A stretch of 5,446 nt of DNA from Ferruginibacter sp. (GTDB lineage Bacteria > Bacteroidota > Bacteroidia > Chitinophagales > Chitinophagaceae), in NCBI GenBank assembly GCA_025352435.1, contig JANXTN010000242.1:1-5446 (forward strand). Reading direction: 5' to 3'. The notes below the pieces were generated by a model that did no database searches, had not been told where the DNA came from, and was given only the letters and a program-made list of their open reading frames with translations. The translations under genes were made by a program, and so were the position numbers. Below, in pieces: positions 1-5,446 of this stretch (the stretch's first letter is position 1; every line of letters starts with the position of its first letter).

Positions 1-125
1 TGAGCGATTGTCTGCATATTCATAGTGATGAGTAGTGTTTTACTACCCATATTCGCCCCTGCAGCCGCAGCTTCACAGCCAGCATGGCCGGCTCCAACAA
101 CTATAATATCGTATTTTGGAAACAT
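1..125 (-). CDS. mnmG: MnmG (GidA), tRNA uridine-5-carboxymethylaminomethyl modification enzyme, N-terminal fragment
   Basis: Only the first 41 codons are in the window; the gene runs off the left edge. The visible protein begins [20 protein letters not shown] and continues to MNMQTIA. It holds the FAD-binding Rossmann motif GAGHAG at residues 11-16 after a hydrophobic beta strand (DIIVVG), followed by the CEAA helix typical of MnmG. The family works with MnmE to install the 5-carboxymethylaminomethyl group on wobble uridine 34 of several tRNAs, using FAD, NADH and a methylene-folate, in the cytoplasm. The ATG at 123-125 is the natural start because the FAD motif follows at the usual distance. 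There is no Shine-Dalgarno sequence, as is normal in Bacteroidota. It lies 44 bp downstream of the HNH gene on the same strand, with its own -7 box in between. The identity is secure although most of the gene is missing. Confidence 0.95.
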   Translation of the reverse strand, partial: MFPKYDIIVVGAGHAGCEAAAAGANMGSKTLLITMNMQTIA

Positions 126-130
126 GGGTG

Positions 131-138
131 CAAAGGTA
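131..138 (-). promoter_or_regulatory. Bacteroidota-type -7 promoter box before mnmG
   Basis: Read on the minus strand this is TACCTTTG, a perfect match to the Bacteroidota sigma-ABfr -7 consensus TAnnTTTG. It ends 5 nt before the mnmG ATG, so a transcript from it would have almost no leader. The matching -33 TTTG/TTG element is not evident at the expected 19-20 nt upstream. If real, it lets mnmG be transcribed independently of the HNH gene. Confidence 0.35.
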
Positions 139-169
139 CGAAGCGCATTGCCTTCTCATAAATAGTGGA

Positions 170-784
170 CTATCCGAACTTTTTCAATATTTCCTTTTCA
201 AGTAAAATATCACTTAATGTTCTGCCTTTATTTAATTGTGCAAACTCACTTGCATTTAGAAGAGATATTGTTTCGAATTCCTGCTTTCTTTCTATAATGA
301 AACTTTCCAGTTTTGGCTCAGAGACGATATTAGAAATCTCAATTTGTTCAATTTTAGCTAGCATTTTAGCGCAAAAGGAATATTGCGTCTTTTCATAAAG
401 AGCCTCAAAATAAGATTTCACAGCTATCACATCAATCCTATTTCCCCGCACCTTATTCAAATCTATTTTTTCAACTCTTACATTAATAAAATTCCAGGCT
501 AGCTTTAAATCTTCGTCATTATTGAAATCGAAGTAGGCAATAGGCACTATATGATCGAACTGCCACTCCTTTGCAAAGTTGGTCCAGTTTAAACTTCCTG
601 TAAATTGGATTTCTATCCATTGTCTAAAGCTTTCTATATTTAAACCAAAGTACATCGCATAACCCTCACTAGCATTTCTTTCTAAAACATATCTCCTTAA
701 AGCTTGCTGCCATTTTCTTTTCTCCCTAAATTTTAATACAGCTTCAGTTACTTCTTCCTTTGGTGTCCATTTTTTTCTAGGCAT
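170..784 (-). CDS. Predicted HNH endonuclease-like protein (phage-type HNH fold), stand-alone
   Basis: A 204-residue cytoplasmic protein with no signal peptide or membrane segment. Residues about 45-117 fit the phage/virus-type HNH layout that I know from the family: a helical lead-in (FRQWIEIQFTGSLNW, 53-67), then WQFDHIVPIAYFDF (74-87) with the D77-H78 pair that supplies the general base and metal ligand. N101 follows (FINVRV, in the place of the usual NLRPL), then N110-K111 in the place of the usual N..K. No zinc-binding cysteine pairs are present. The N-terminus (1-30) is very basic, rich in K and R, and may bind DNA. The last 85 residues are charged and probably helical, and I do not recognise them. 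The gene sits between ybeY and mnmG with no partner methylase, integrase or toxin-like neighbour. Its ATG follows a hairpin repeat by 9 nt. The fold is fairly clear; the role (homing-like, defence, repair) is unknown. Confidence 0.72.
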   Translation of the reverse strand: MPRKKWTPKEEVTEAVLKFREKRKWQQALRRYVLERNASEGYAMYFGLNIESFRQWIEIQFTGSLNWTNFAKEWQFDHIVPIAYFDFNNDEDLKLAWNFINVRVEKIDLNKVRGNRIDVIAVKSYFEALYEKTQYSFCAKMLAKIEQIEISNIVSEPKLESFIIERKQEFETISLLNASEFAQLNKGRTLSDILLEKEILKKFG

Positions 785-793
785 ATATCTTTT

Positions 794-875
794 GTTTCAG
801 GCTGAAACGGGATTCGTGGAACATCGTTGTTAGAACAAACATAATGTTTCGGGCTGAAACAGTGATTCGTGGAAC
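794..875. repeat. Two tandem copies of a hairpin-plus-tail module (REP-like)
   Basis: Copy 1 is at 794-822 and copy 2 at 846-875. Each has the 15-mer GTTTC(A/G)GGCTGAAAC, which is an inverted repeat with 6-bp arms around GGC. A spacer of 2 nt (GG) or 3 nt (AGT) follows, then the identical 12-mer GATTCGTGGAAC, which can itself form a small imperfect GTTC/GAAC hairpin. The copies are separated by 23 bp (823-845), which also contains a short dyad TTGTT-AG-AACAA at 827-838, so the period is 52-53 bp. Copy 2 shares one base with the ybeY stop codon, and copy 1 ends 9 nt before the HNH gene start. The single stem difference (A to G) keeps a pair (G.U) in a plus-strand RNA but gives an A.C mismatch in a minus-strand RNA. 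I saw no further copy in the window. It resembles a REP/BIME-type intergenic element, but the family is not identified. Confidence 0.7.
836..843 (-). promoter_or_regulatory. Possible -7 promoter box for the HNH gene
   Basis: Minus-strand TATGTTTG matches TAnnTTTG exactly. It lies in the spacer between the two hairpin modules, 51 nt before the HNH gene ATG. No -33 element is visible. If it is used, the transcript leader would contain the whole of repeat copy 1, so the hairpin would lie in the 5' untranslated region. It could also be chance. Confidence 0.25.
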
Positions 876-1300
876 TAAGCTTTTAAATAAAGACTGAGGT
901 ATTCATTCTCCTTTTCCCGCATACGCTTAATATCATTTGAGGTCTTGTCTTTAAAACCAGAAAGATGTAATGCCCCATGAAAAACTACTCTGAGGAGTTC
1001 TGTTGAAAATTTAGTCTGAAGGAATATTGCGTTGTCTTTCACTCTATCTACACTAATATATAGCTCACCTATAGTTTGGTTTGAATTTGGATCGCTTAGA
1101 TCAAAAGTTATTATATCGGTGTAGTAATCGTGTTGAAGGTGTCTCTTGTTTATCTCTAACAAGTACTCATCAGAACAGAAAATAATATCAATAGACTGCA
1201 ATGATTTCCCTTCCTTCCTAAAAAGCTGATGTAAGAACAATTTTAGGAATTTTCTCTTTTTTAAAACAACAGGTTGTAACACATGAAATACTACAGACAT
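875..1300 (-). CDS. ybeY: YbeY, endoribonuclease for 16S rRNA maturation / ribosome quality control
   Basis: A 141-residue protein of normal length for the UPF0054/YbeY family. This is a cytoplasmic single-strand endoribonuclease needed for 16S rRNA 3'-end maturation and removal of defective ribosomes. Diagnostic parts are CSDEYLLEINKRHLQHDYYT (42-61), TDIITFDLSD (61-70), GELYISVDRV (78-87) and the metal site HGALHLSGFKD (108-118). Classical YbeY binds zinc through H-x3-H-x5-H. Here H108 and H112 are present but the third position is D118. I recall an HGxLHLxGxxDK pattern in other Bacteroidota, so this is probably a lineage variant and not a broken gene; aspartate is a known third zinc ligand in some metzincin-like HExxHxxGxxD sites. 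The ATG at 1300 gives the expected N-terminus (SVVFH...). The gene is divergent from feoA and is followed at once by the hairpin repeats. Confidence 0.95.
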   Translation of the reverse strand: MSVVFHVLQPVVLKKRKFLKLFLHQLFRKEGKSLQSIDIIFCSDEYLLEINKRHLQHDYYTDIITFDLSDPNSNQTIGELYISVDRVKDNAIFLQTKFSTELLRVVFHGALHLSGFKDKTSNDIKRMREKENEYLSLYLKA

Positions 1301-1337
1301 AAAATTATTTATAGCGATAAATTAAGCGGAGTGTAAA

Positions 1338-1351
1338 TGGTAATTTTACCA
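1338..1351. promoter_or_regulatory. 14-bp dyad before feoA, candidate operator
   Basis: TGGTAA-TT-TTACCA is a perfect 6-bp inverted repeat around a TT centre. It ends 4 bp before the -7 box of feoA, so a protein bound here would cover the -33 to -7 spacer, a classic repressor position. It does not closely match the Fur box or the DtxR/IdeR box that would be natural for an iron gene, so the regulator is unknown. It also lies in the 75-bp region shared with the divergent ybeY. Confidence 0.3.
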
Positions 1352-1355
1352 ATTC

Positions 1356-1363
1356 TAAATTTG
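1356..1363 (+). promoter_or_regulatory. Bacteroidota-type -7 promoter box before feoA-nadD
   Basis: TAAATTTG matches TAnnTTTG exactly and ends 12 nt before the chosen feoA ATG. A clear -33 TTTG is missing at 19-20 nt upstream. A transcript from here would start after the in-frame upstream ATG at 1337, which favours the ATG at 1376 as the feoA start. Confidence 0.4.
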
Positions 1364-1375
1364 AATGAAGTACTA

Positions 1376-1603
1376 ATGTATAAAAAGTTATCTGAAATTA
1401 AAATTGGCAAAGAGGTCATCATTAGGGCTTTTGAGAACGATGAAATATTTCTGAAGTTGATGGAAATGGGATGTGTGCCCGGCGAAAAGATCATTATAGA
1501 AAAGATTGCTCCTTTTAAAGATCCTATCTCAGTTTCGGTTGCGGGTTATACATTAAGCTTAAGATTAAATGAAGCAGAACACATTTTGGTTGAAGAAATT
1601 TAA
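1376..1603 (+). CDS. feoA: FeoA family protein (SH3-like ferrous-iron transport accessory)
   Basis: A 75-residue FeoA-domain protein. From the chosen start it reads YKKLSEIKIGKEVIIRAF, then LKLMEMGCVPGEKIIIEKIAP and VSVAGYTLSLRLNEAEHILVEEI. This has the FeoA hallmarks L..L..G....I, the L.EMG..PG.....  turn, and the closing (G)..L.LR..EA..I.V strands of an SH3-like barrel. FeoA proteins bind the cytoplasmic face or N-terminal G-domain of the ferrous-iron transporter FeoB and tune it. No feoB is in the window, so it acts on a distant FeoB or is an orphan FeoA. An in-frame ATG at 1337 would add 13 residues (MVILPILNLNEVL) unlike any FeoA start I know; that ATG overlaps a 14-bp dyad and lies before the -7 box, so 1376 is preferred. 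A three-codon ATG-AAG-TAC-TAA at 1365-1376 overlaps the start as TAATG, possibly by chance. nadD follows after 11 bp. Confidence 0.88.
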   Translation: MYKKLSEIKIGKEVIIRAFENDEIFLKLMEMGCVPGEKIIIEKIAPFKDPISVSVAGYTLSLRLNEAEHILVEEI

Positions 1604-1614
1604 GAAATTAGATT

Positions 1615-2205
1615 ATGAATATTGGACTATACTTTGGTTCTTTTAATCCAATACATATTGGACATTTAATTGTTGGAAGCCACATTGCTAACAATACTGA
1701 AGTTGATGAAGTCTGGTTTATTGTGTCTCCTCAAAATCCTCTAAAAGAATATCCCTCTTTATTAAATGAGCAACATAGATATTCCTTAGTAAAATTGGCT
1801 GTAGAAGATGAAAAAAAGTTGAAAGCAAGTAATGTAGAATTTTCTATGCCGAAACCTTCTTACACTATCGATACCCTTGTTTATTTATCAGAAAAATACA
1901 AGCAACATCATTTCATTTTGATTATTGGAAGTGACAGTTTTTTAAACTTTGAGAAATGGAAAAATTATAAACAAATAATATTTAATTATAATATATTAAT
2001 ATATCCTCGGGCTAATTTTCCGGTCAACAAAGAATTGCCCGAAACTATTAAAGTTATTAATGCTCCCTTGATTGAAATATCATCAACACAAATAAGAAAA
2101 AATATAAAGGAAAAAAAGTCAATTAGATACCTCGTAACAGAAAAGGTAATGGAAGAAATAGAATTAAGGGGATATTACAAATCAAAATTAGAAAACCCAT
2201 CCTAA
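1615..2205 (+). CDS. nadD: NadD, nicotinate-nucleotide adenylyltransferase
   Basis: A 196-residue enzyme of normal length that joins nicotinate mononucleotide with ATP to give deamido-NAD and pyrophosphate, the step shared by de novo and nicotinate-salvage NAD synthesis in the cytoplasm. It starts [17 protein letters not shown], carrying the nucleotidyltransferase GxFxPxHxGH motif at residues 8-17 whose histidines bind the ATP phosphates. SYTIDTL (82-88) and [16 protein letters not shown] (103-118) form the substrate-binding region. [10 protein letters not shown] (155-164) is the second ATP signature, ISSTxIR. The start is fixed by the motif spacing. It is 11 bp downstream of feoA and probably in the same transcript. 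Its 3' end overlaps the end of the convergent chrA by 18 bp. The sequence is strikingly AT-rich (long A runs near 2095-2120) compared with the oxygenase gene to the right. Confidence 0.96.
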   Translation: MNIGLYFGSFNPIHIGHLIVGSHIANNTEVDEVWFIVSPQNPLKEYPSLLNEQHRYSLVKLAVEDEKKLKASNVEFSMPKPSYTIDTLVYLSEKYKQHHFILIIGSDSFLNFEKWKNYKQIIFNYNILIYPRANFPVNKELPETIKVINAPLIEISSTQIRKNIKEKKSIRYLVTEKVMEEIELRGYYKSKLENPS

Positions 2206-3438
2206 CAGCACACAACAAATCACGATTATGGGGGGCGGAACTTTTGTGTATTTTAAGAAAAAGAAAGTTGTTCCAATAACAAGTAAACTAAGTACTCCTG
2301 AAAATTGGTTGTTATAAAAATTCATACCGTGCAAAAGATATGCGGCGGCCGCCGCCATCAATCCCACTACTACAGCATTTATACCTTCAAGCGCCCTATA
2401 GACTGCAACAAATTTTTTTAAATATTGCCACACCGGAAAAAAGAAAAGTACCAGTAAAGCACTGGGAAGAAAAATGGCTACAGACCCGATAATACACCCA
2501 AGCAATTGATAAGAAAAACCGCTATTTTTTAAAGCCATGCCTCCTGTAAAAGATGCTACTGAAAATACAGGACCGGGAATTGCTCTTACAAAACCGTATC
2601 CTGTAAGTAAGTCATTTCTCTCTACTCTCAAAGCATAAGGATTGGTTTCTATTACATTTTTACTCATGGGCCGTTCAACATATTGATCAAGCATCATTGG
2701 CAATAAAACATCTCCTCCACCAAAAACAAAACTGCCGAAACGATAAAAATTTTCAAAAAGATTATATGCTTTTCTGTTTTCCCATTGTTGCTTTCTGGCA
2801 GTTTCACTCATTACTCCTGCGATAATAAAAATAAAAGCAAACAACCATATATTGGTCCATCGTATTTGCCTGGGTTTTATAACTTCCTTCTCGGGGATCC
2901 TTTTGCTACTAAGACTTGTAGCTATTCCACCTATAATAATTAATACAGGAAAAACCCATGGAGTTTTAAAAAAGACATAAGTTATAACGGTAGCAAAAAC
3001 CATTATTGCGAACGTAATAAAATTGGTAATAGATATCCCGTATGCTCTAAAAACAGCAAACAACAGAAACCCAATTGCCATAGGTTGTACGTATTTAAAA
3101 AGATTTGCTGTTAAGTTTTTTGCTGGAAAAAAAGTTAGCAAAAAAGACAATGCGCCCATCATAATACAAGCAGGTAATATCCAGATAATTAAAGTTAATA
3201 CTGCCAAAGAAACACCGCCTCTTTTAAAACCAATCAACGTAACAGTTTGCGTGCTACTGGCTCCTGGCAATAACTGACAAAAAGAATTGTATTCAATCAA
3301 CTCTTCTTCACTTATATAATTCTTTTTTACAACAAAGGTTTTAAGCATCATGCCCAAATGCCCTTGAGGCCCACCAAATGCTGTGAGACTGTAAAAAAAA
3401 ACTGTTTTTAAAAAGGGTATATGTCTAAATATATTCAA
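2188..3438 (-). CDS. chrA: ChrA, two-domain CHR-family chromate transporter
   Basis: With the TTG start at 3436-3438 the protein has 416 residues, the usual size of long-chain ChrA with two homologous CHR domains. Domain 1 has [11 protein letters not shown] (21-31) and [16 protein letters not shown] (56-71). Domain 2 has [11 protein letters not shown] (239-249) and [16 protein letters not shown] (285-300). About ten to twelve hydrophobic segments are visible, for example near residues 79-104, 118-135, 140-157, 162-176, 196-210, 312-337, 353-372, 379-397 and 402-416, so it is an inner-membrane protein. Known members export chromate coupled to the proton or sulfate gradient, but many chromosomal homologues have no tested substrate. 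A GTG at 3501 would add 21 residues, but it lies inside the terminator of the preceding gene and before the -7 box. The TTG gives [13 protein letters not shown], like other Bacteroidota ChrA starts. No chrB or other metal genes are nearby. Confidence 0.9.
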   Translation of the reverse strand: MNIFRHIPFLKTVFFYSLTAFGGPQGHLGMMLKTFVVKKNYISEEELIEYNSFCQLLPGASSTQTVTLIGFKRGGVSLAVLTLIIWILPACIMMGALSFLLTFFPAKNLTANLFKYVQPMAIGFLLFAVFRAYGISITNFITFAIMVFATVITYVFFKTPWVFPVLIIIGGIATSLSSKRIPEKEVIKPRQIRWTNIWLFAFIFIIAGVMSETARKQQWENRKAYNLFENFYRFGSFVFGGGDVLLPMMLDQYVERPMSKNVIETNPYALRVERNDLLTGYGFVRAIPGPVFSVASFTGGMALKNSGFSYQLLGCIIGSVAIFLPSALLVLFFFPVWQYLKKFVAVYRALEGINAVVVGLMAAAAAYLLHGMNFYNNQFSGVLSLLVIGTTFFFLKYTKVPPPIIVICCVLLGWVF

Positions 3439-3454
3439 GTGTAGATAGTTGAAC

Positions 3455-3462
3455 CAAATATA
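3455..3462 (-). promoter_or_regulatory. Bacteroidota-type -7 promoter box before chrA
   Basis: Minus-strand TATATTTG is an exact TAnnTTTG match, ending 16 nt before the TTG start at 3438. The -33 region at the right distance is only weakly like the consensus (TGTT). It lies downstream of the oxygenase terminator and would give chrA its own transcript, whose 5' end excludes the GTG at 3501. Confidence 0.4.
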
Positions 3463-3490
3463 AAAACATTTTGTACAAAATAACAGATAC

Positions 3491-3519
3491 AAAAAAACCA
3501 CAAACGAATCTGTGGTTTT
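3491..3519 (-). terminator. Intrinsic terminator of the oxygenase gene
   Basis: On the minus strand, 9-bp arms AAAACCACA (3519-3511) and TGTGGTTTT (3502-3494) flank an 8-nt loop, with the T run extending to 3491 (seven T in a row, 3497-3491). The hairpin begins 31 bp after the oxygenase stop at 3551. The A run on the other side could also make it work weakly in the plus direction, but no plus-strand gene ends here. It separates the oxygenase from chrA and overlaps the GTG that begins the longest chrA reading. Confidence 0.85.
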
Positions 3520-3550
3520 ATCTTTTGTCTTTTATCTAAAATCTTAATTC

Positions 3551-4492
3551 TTATTTCTTCAATCCAATCTCTCTCAAACGCTCATCAAGGTATTCACCTG
3601 CAGTTGCATCTTCGTATGCAACTGGATGCGCTTCATCTACACAAGTATCTAAGCAACGCAGACTCATGCAACTGCGGGGATGTAAGAAAAATGGTATTGA
3701 GAAACGACTTGTGTGCCACAACTCTCTTTTAGGATTTACAACTCTATGAGTAGTACTCATTAATTTGTTATTTGTGAAACGTTGCAACATATCTCCAACG
3801 TTTACAACGATCTGTTCGGGTAAAGAAGTTACTGCAACCCATTCCCCCTGCTTGGTCAATATCTCTAAACCGTCAGCAGAAGCACCTACGAGAAGCGTAA
3901 TGAGGTTTATATCCTCATGTTGCTCCGCACGTATGGCACTAGCCGGTTCATGCGTAATTGGAGGGTAATGAATAGCTCTCAAAATACTGTTGCCATTGTG
4001 CACTAAACCATCAAAATAATGTTCATCTAAACCAAGGTACAATGCAATAGCCTGCAACAAAGCTGTTCCACTTTTTTCAAATGCACGATAAGCATCATCA
4101 AAAGTTTTATTAAACGTGGCCACCTCACCTACCTGTACGTTTGCAGGATAATCTTCTTCTTTAAAATTGTCTCTTGGCACTTGCCCGTACTGAAAAAACT
4201 CTTTTAAGTCCGGGGCATCACTTCCTTTTGCATGCTCTTTACCAAAACTCGTGTAACCACGTTGCCCAGCAAGCTCAGGTATTTCATATGTTTTTTTTTG
4301 ATCTAACGGCAAAGAGAAAAATTCCTGCACGTATTTATACAAATCGGCAATCAACTCATCTGGCACTCCATGATTTTTAACTGCTACAAACCCCACTTCC
4401 TCATAAGCCTTACCTAACTTTTGTACAAAATCATTTTTCCTTACAGGATCGCCACTAAGGAAATCCGCTAAATCAATTGAAGGGATAGACAT
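3551..4492 (-). CDS. 2-oxoglutarate/Fe(II)-dependent oxygenase, isopenicillin N synthase family
   Basis: A 313-residue cytoplasmic enzyme of the usual length. The N-terminal DIOX_N domain (about 1-110) starts IPSIDLADFLSGD and has GFVAVKNHGVPDELI (34-48) and the FFSLPLDQK stretch (58-66). The C-terminal double-stranded beta-helix carries the iron triad H192-x-D194 (EQHEDINLITLL) and H249 (STTHRVVNP), and the 2-oxoglutarate-binding R263-x-S265 (TSRFSIPFF). All catalytic residues are therefore present. The family includes isopenicillin N synthase, ethylene-forming enzyme, plant hormone and flavonoid oxygenases, and many bacterial members of unknown substrate. Nothing nearby indicates a biosynthetic cluster, so the substrate cannot be named. 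The ATG at 4492 puts the first beta strand at residue 3, as in relatives. It is alone between a 203-bp gap after nadA and its own terminator. Its sequence is less AT-rich than feoA-nadD. Confidence 0.9.
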   Translation of the reverse strand: MSIPSIDLADFLSGDPVRKNDFVQKLGKAYEEVGFVAVKNHGVPDELIADLYKYVQEFFSLPLDQKKTYEIPELAGQRGYTSFGKEHAKGSDAPDLKEFFQYGQVPRDNFKEEDYPANVQVGEVATFNKTFDDAYRAFEKSGTALLQAIALYLGLDEHYFDGLVHNGNSILRAIHYPPITHEPASAIRAEQHEDINLITLLVGASADGLEILTKQGEWVAVTSLPEQIVVNVGDMLQRFTNNKLMSTTHRVVNPKRELWHTSRFSIPFFLHPRSCMSLRCLDTCVDEAHPVAYEDATAGEYLDERLREIGLKK

Positions 4493-4659
4493 TTTTAATA
4501 GAATATTTATAAATTATCAATTATAAATTTACAACTGTAAATGTATTTATTTTTGTGGAAAACGAGTGGATAATCCTGGAAATTTTAGAGCACTATCCGA
4601 AGTACAATAATCAACATTGATACCTTGCTATCAGCTTTATGAATGCACTAAAACTTCTG

Positions 4660-4678
4660 TTTTCTCTTATAGAGAAAA
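4660..4678. repeat. 8-bp inverted repeat downstream of nadA, weak terminator candidate
   Basis: TTTTCTCT (4660-4667), loop TAT, AGAGAAAA (4671-4678): a perfect short hairpin beginning 17 bp beyond the nadA stop in the direction of nadA transcription. It is AT-rich and is not followed by a T run on the minus strand (the next bases are CAGAAG), so it is a poor intrinsic terminator. It could stabilise the nadA mRNA 3' end or be chance. Confidence 0.3.
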
Positions 4679-4695
4679 TATTCACCATTGACACC

Positions 4696-5446
4696 TCACA
4701 AACTTAATCTAGCACTTATCTCCAGCATTCTCTCTATAGGTTTTTTAGCAGCTTCTCTCAAACCGGCTTCCATGGTAACTTCAGGCAATTCATACTTCAT
4801 GCATAGGTATAATTTTTCAAGCGTATTTAATTTCATATACGGGCAGTCATTACAAGCACAGGTATTTTGCGGTGGCGCAGGTATAAAAGTTTTATGCGGA
4901 CTTCTCTTTTGCATTTGATGCAGTATGCCACTTTCCGTAACTACAATAAATTCCTGCGAATCGCTTTTTTCAGCATATTTTAAAATACCGGTAGTACTTC
5001 CAATATAATCTGCCAATGCCAATACAGGCGCTTCGCATTCAGGATGCGCAATGACCTTAGCATTAGGATGACGCACTTTCAGCTTTACAATTTTCTCCAT
5101 GCTAAAAATCTCATGAACCATACAAGCCCCATTCCACAACAACATATTTCTTCCTGTTTGTTTATTTATCCATGCACCAAGATTTTTATCCGGGGCAAAT
5201 ATTATTTTTTGGTCCGCAGGTAAACTCTCCACTATGGCCTGAGCATTACTGCTGGTGCAAATTATATCACTCAAAGCTTTCATACCTGCACTGCAGTTTA
5301 TGTATGTTATAACAATATAATCTGGATGCTTTTCTCTGAAAGCCTTAAACAAAGCGGGTGGTGCACTATCGCTTAAAGAGCAACCCGCATTTAAATCAGG
5401 CAACAAAACCTTTTTATGTGGGTTTAATATTTTAGCAGTCTCCGCC
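4696..5446 (-). CDS. nadA: NadA, quinolinate synthase (N-terminus outside the window)
   Basis: The C-terminal 250 or so residues of NadA; the frame stays open to the right edge ([26 protein letters not shown]), so the roughly first 80 residues are missing. The enzyme condenses iminoaspartate from NadB with dihydroxyacetone phosphate to quinolinate, the first committed product of de novo NAD synthesis. Its three 4Fe-4S ligands are visible: Cys in TYINCSAG (codon 5293-5295), Cys in [10 protein letters not shown] (5122-5124) and the last Cys of [20 protein letters not shown] (4843-4845). The last site has the extra CxCxxC cysteines near the one seen in many NadA. Substrate-site segments AHPECEAPV and SGILHQM are also present. 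The TTG at 5404-5406 is an internal leucine, not a start. No nadB or nadC is in the window. The gene ends with TGA at 4696-4698, 203 bp before the oxygenase start, with only a weak hairpin after it. Confidence 0.96.
   Translation of the reverse strand, partial: AETAKILNPHKKVLLPDLNAGCSLSDSAPPALFKAFREKHPDYIVITYINCSAGMKALSDIICTSSNAQAIVESLPADQKIIFAPDKNLGAWINKQTGRNMLLWNGACMVHEIFSMEKIVKLKVRHPNAKVIAHPECEAPVLALADYIGSTTGILKYAEKSDSQEFIVVTESGILHQMQKRSPHKTFIPAPPQNTCACNDCPYMKLNTLEKLYLCMKYELPEVTMEAGLREAAKKPIERMLEISARLSL

Noticed and set aside
165..398. Plus-strand 77-residue open frame
   Set aside because: It is the antisense shadow of the HNH gene, which has clear motifs on the other strand.
794..875. 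CRISPR array
   Set aside because: There are only two repeats, with inner hairpins and a variable spacer, and no cas gene is seen; the unit fits a REP-like element better.
1337..1375. Thirteen-residue N-terminal extension of feoA from the ATG at 1337
   Set aside because: It is unlike FeoA starts, is encoded by a dyad and a -7 box, and the ATG at 1376 gives the normal 75-residue length.
1309..1494. Minus-strand open frame across the feoA region
   Set aside because: It is antisense to feoA, has no recognisable motif, and feoA is clearly coding.
3023..3277. Plus-strand open frame inside chrA
   Set aside because: It is antisense to an unmistakable ChrA coding stretch.
4493..4559. Promoter for the oxygenase gene
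   Set aside because: The region is very AT-rich with only partial -7 matches (TAAATTTA, TACATTTA); no specific site can be chosen.
4688..4918. Plus-strand 76-residue frame with a hydrophobic start resembling a signal peptide
   Set aside because: It is antisense to the NadA C-terminus including its conserved cysteine motif; the hydrophobicity comes from the complementary codons.
5404..5406. TTG as a start of a short NadA
   Set aside because: The frame continues upstream with NadA-like sequence to the window edge, so this is an internal leucine.

Overview
The window looks like a core-genome segment of a Bacteroidota bacterium, most likely of the Chitinophagia/Sphingobacteriia type. The reasons are its AT-rich coding sequence, starts without Shine-Dalgarno sequences, perfect matches to the Bacteroidota -7 box TAnnTTTG before four genes, and proteins (MnmG start, YbeY, NadA, long-chain ChrA) that read like Bacteroidota versions. 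The genus assignment is a guess from memory, not a search.

Left part (1-1300, all minus strand): the order of transcription is ybeY (16S rRNA maturation / ribosome quality-control endonuclease), then a stand-alone predicted HNH endonuclease, then the first 41 codons of mnmG (tRNA wobble-uridine modification). As I recall, ybeY and mnmG are usually direct neighbours in Bacteroidota, so the HNH gene looks inserted between two RNA-maturation genes. Between ybeY and the HNH gene lie two copies of a GC-richer hairpin-plus-tail module at a period of about 52 bp. The second copy touches the ybeY stop codon.

Middle part (1301-2205, plus strand): a small FeoA-like protein and nadD (nicotinate-nucleotide adenylyltransferase) lie 11 bp apart and are probably co-transcribed. 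A 14-bp dyad and a -7 box just before feoA suggest a regulated promoter. nadD runs 18 bp into the end of the convergent chrA gene.

Right part (2188-5446, minus strand): transcription goes from nadA (quinolinate synthase, N-terminus outside the window) to an isopenicillin-N-synthase-like 2-oxoglutarate/Fe(II) oxygenase, then through a clear intrinsic terminator to chrA (two-domain CHR-family transporter). The terminator overlaps the longest reading of chrA, which shows that chrA really starts downstream, probably at a TTG. nadA and nadD serve the first-stage and common steps of NAD synthesis but are on opposite strands and not in one operon.

Most of the window is ordinary housekeeping sequence. 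The least explained part is the HNH gene with its upstream tandem hairpin module. I see no CRISPR array, tRNA, rRNA, insertion sequence or prophage.
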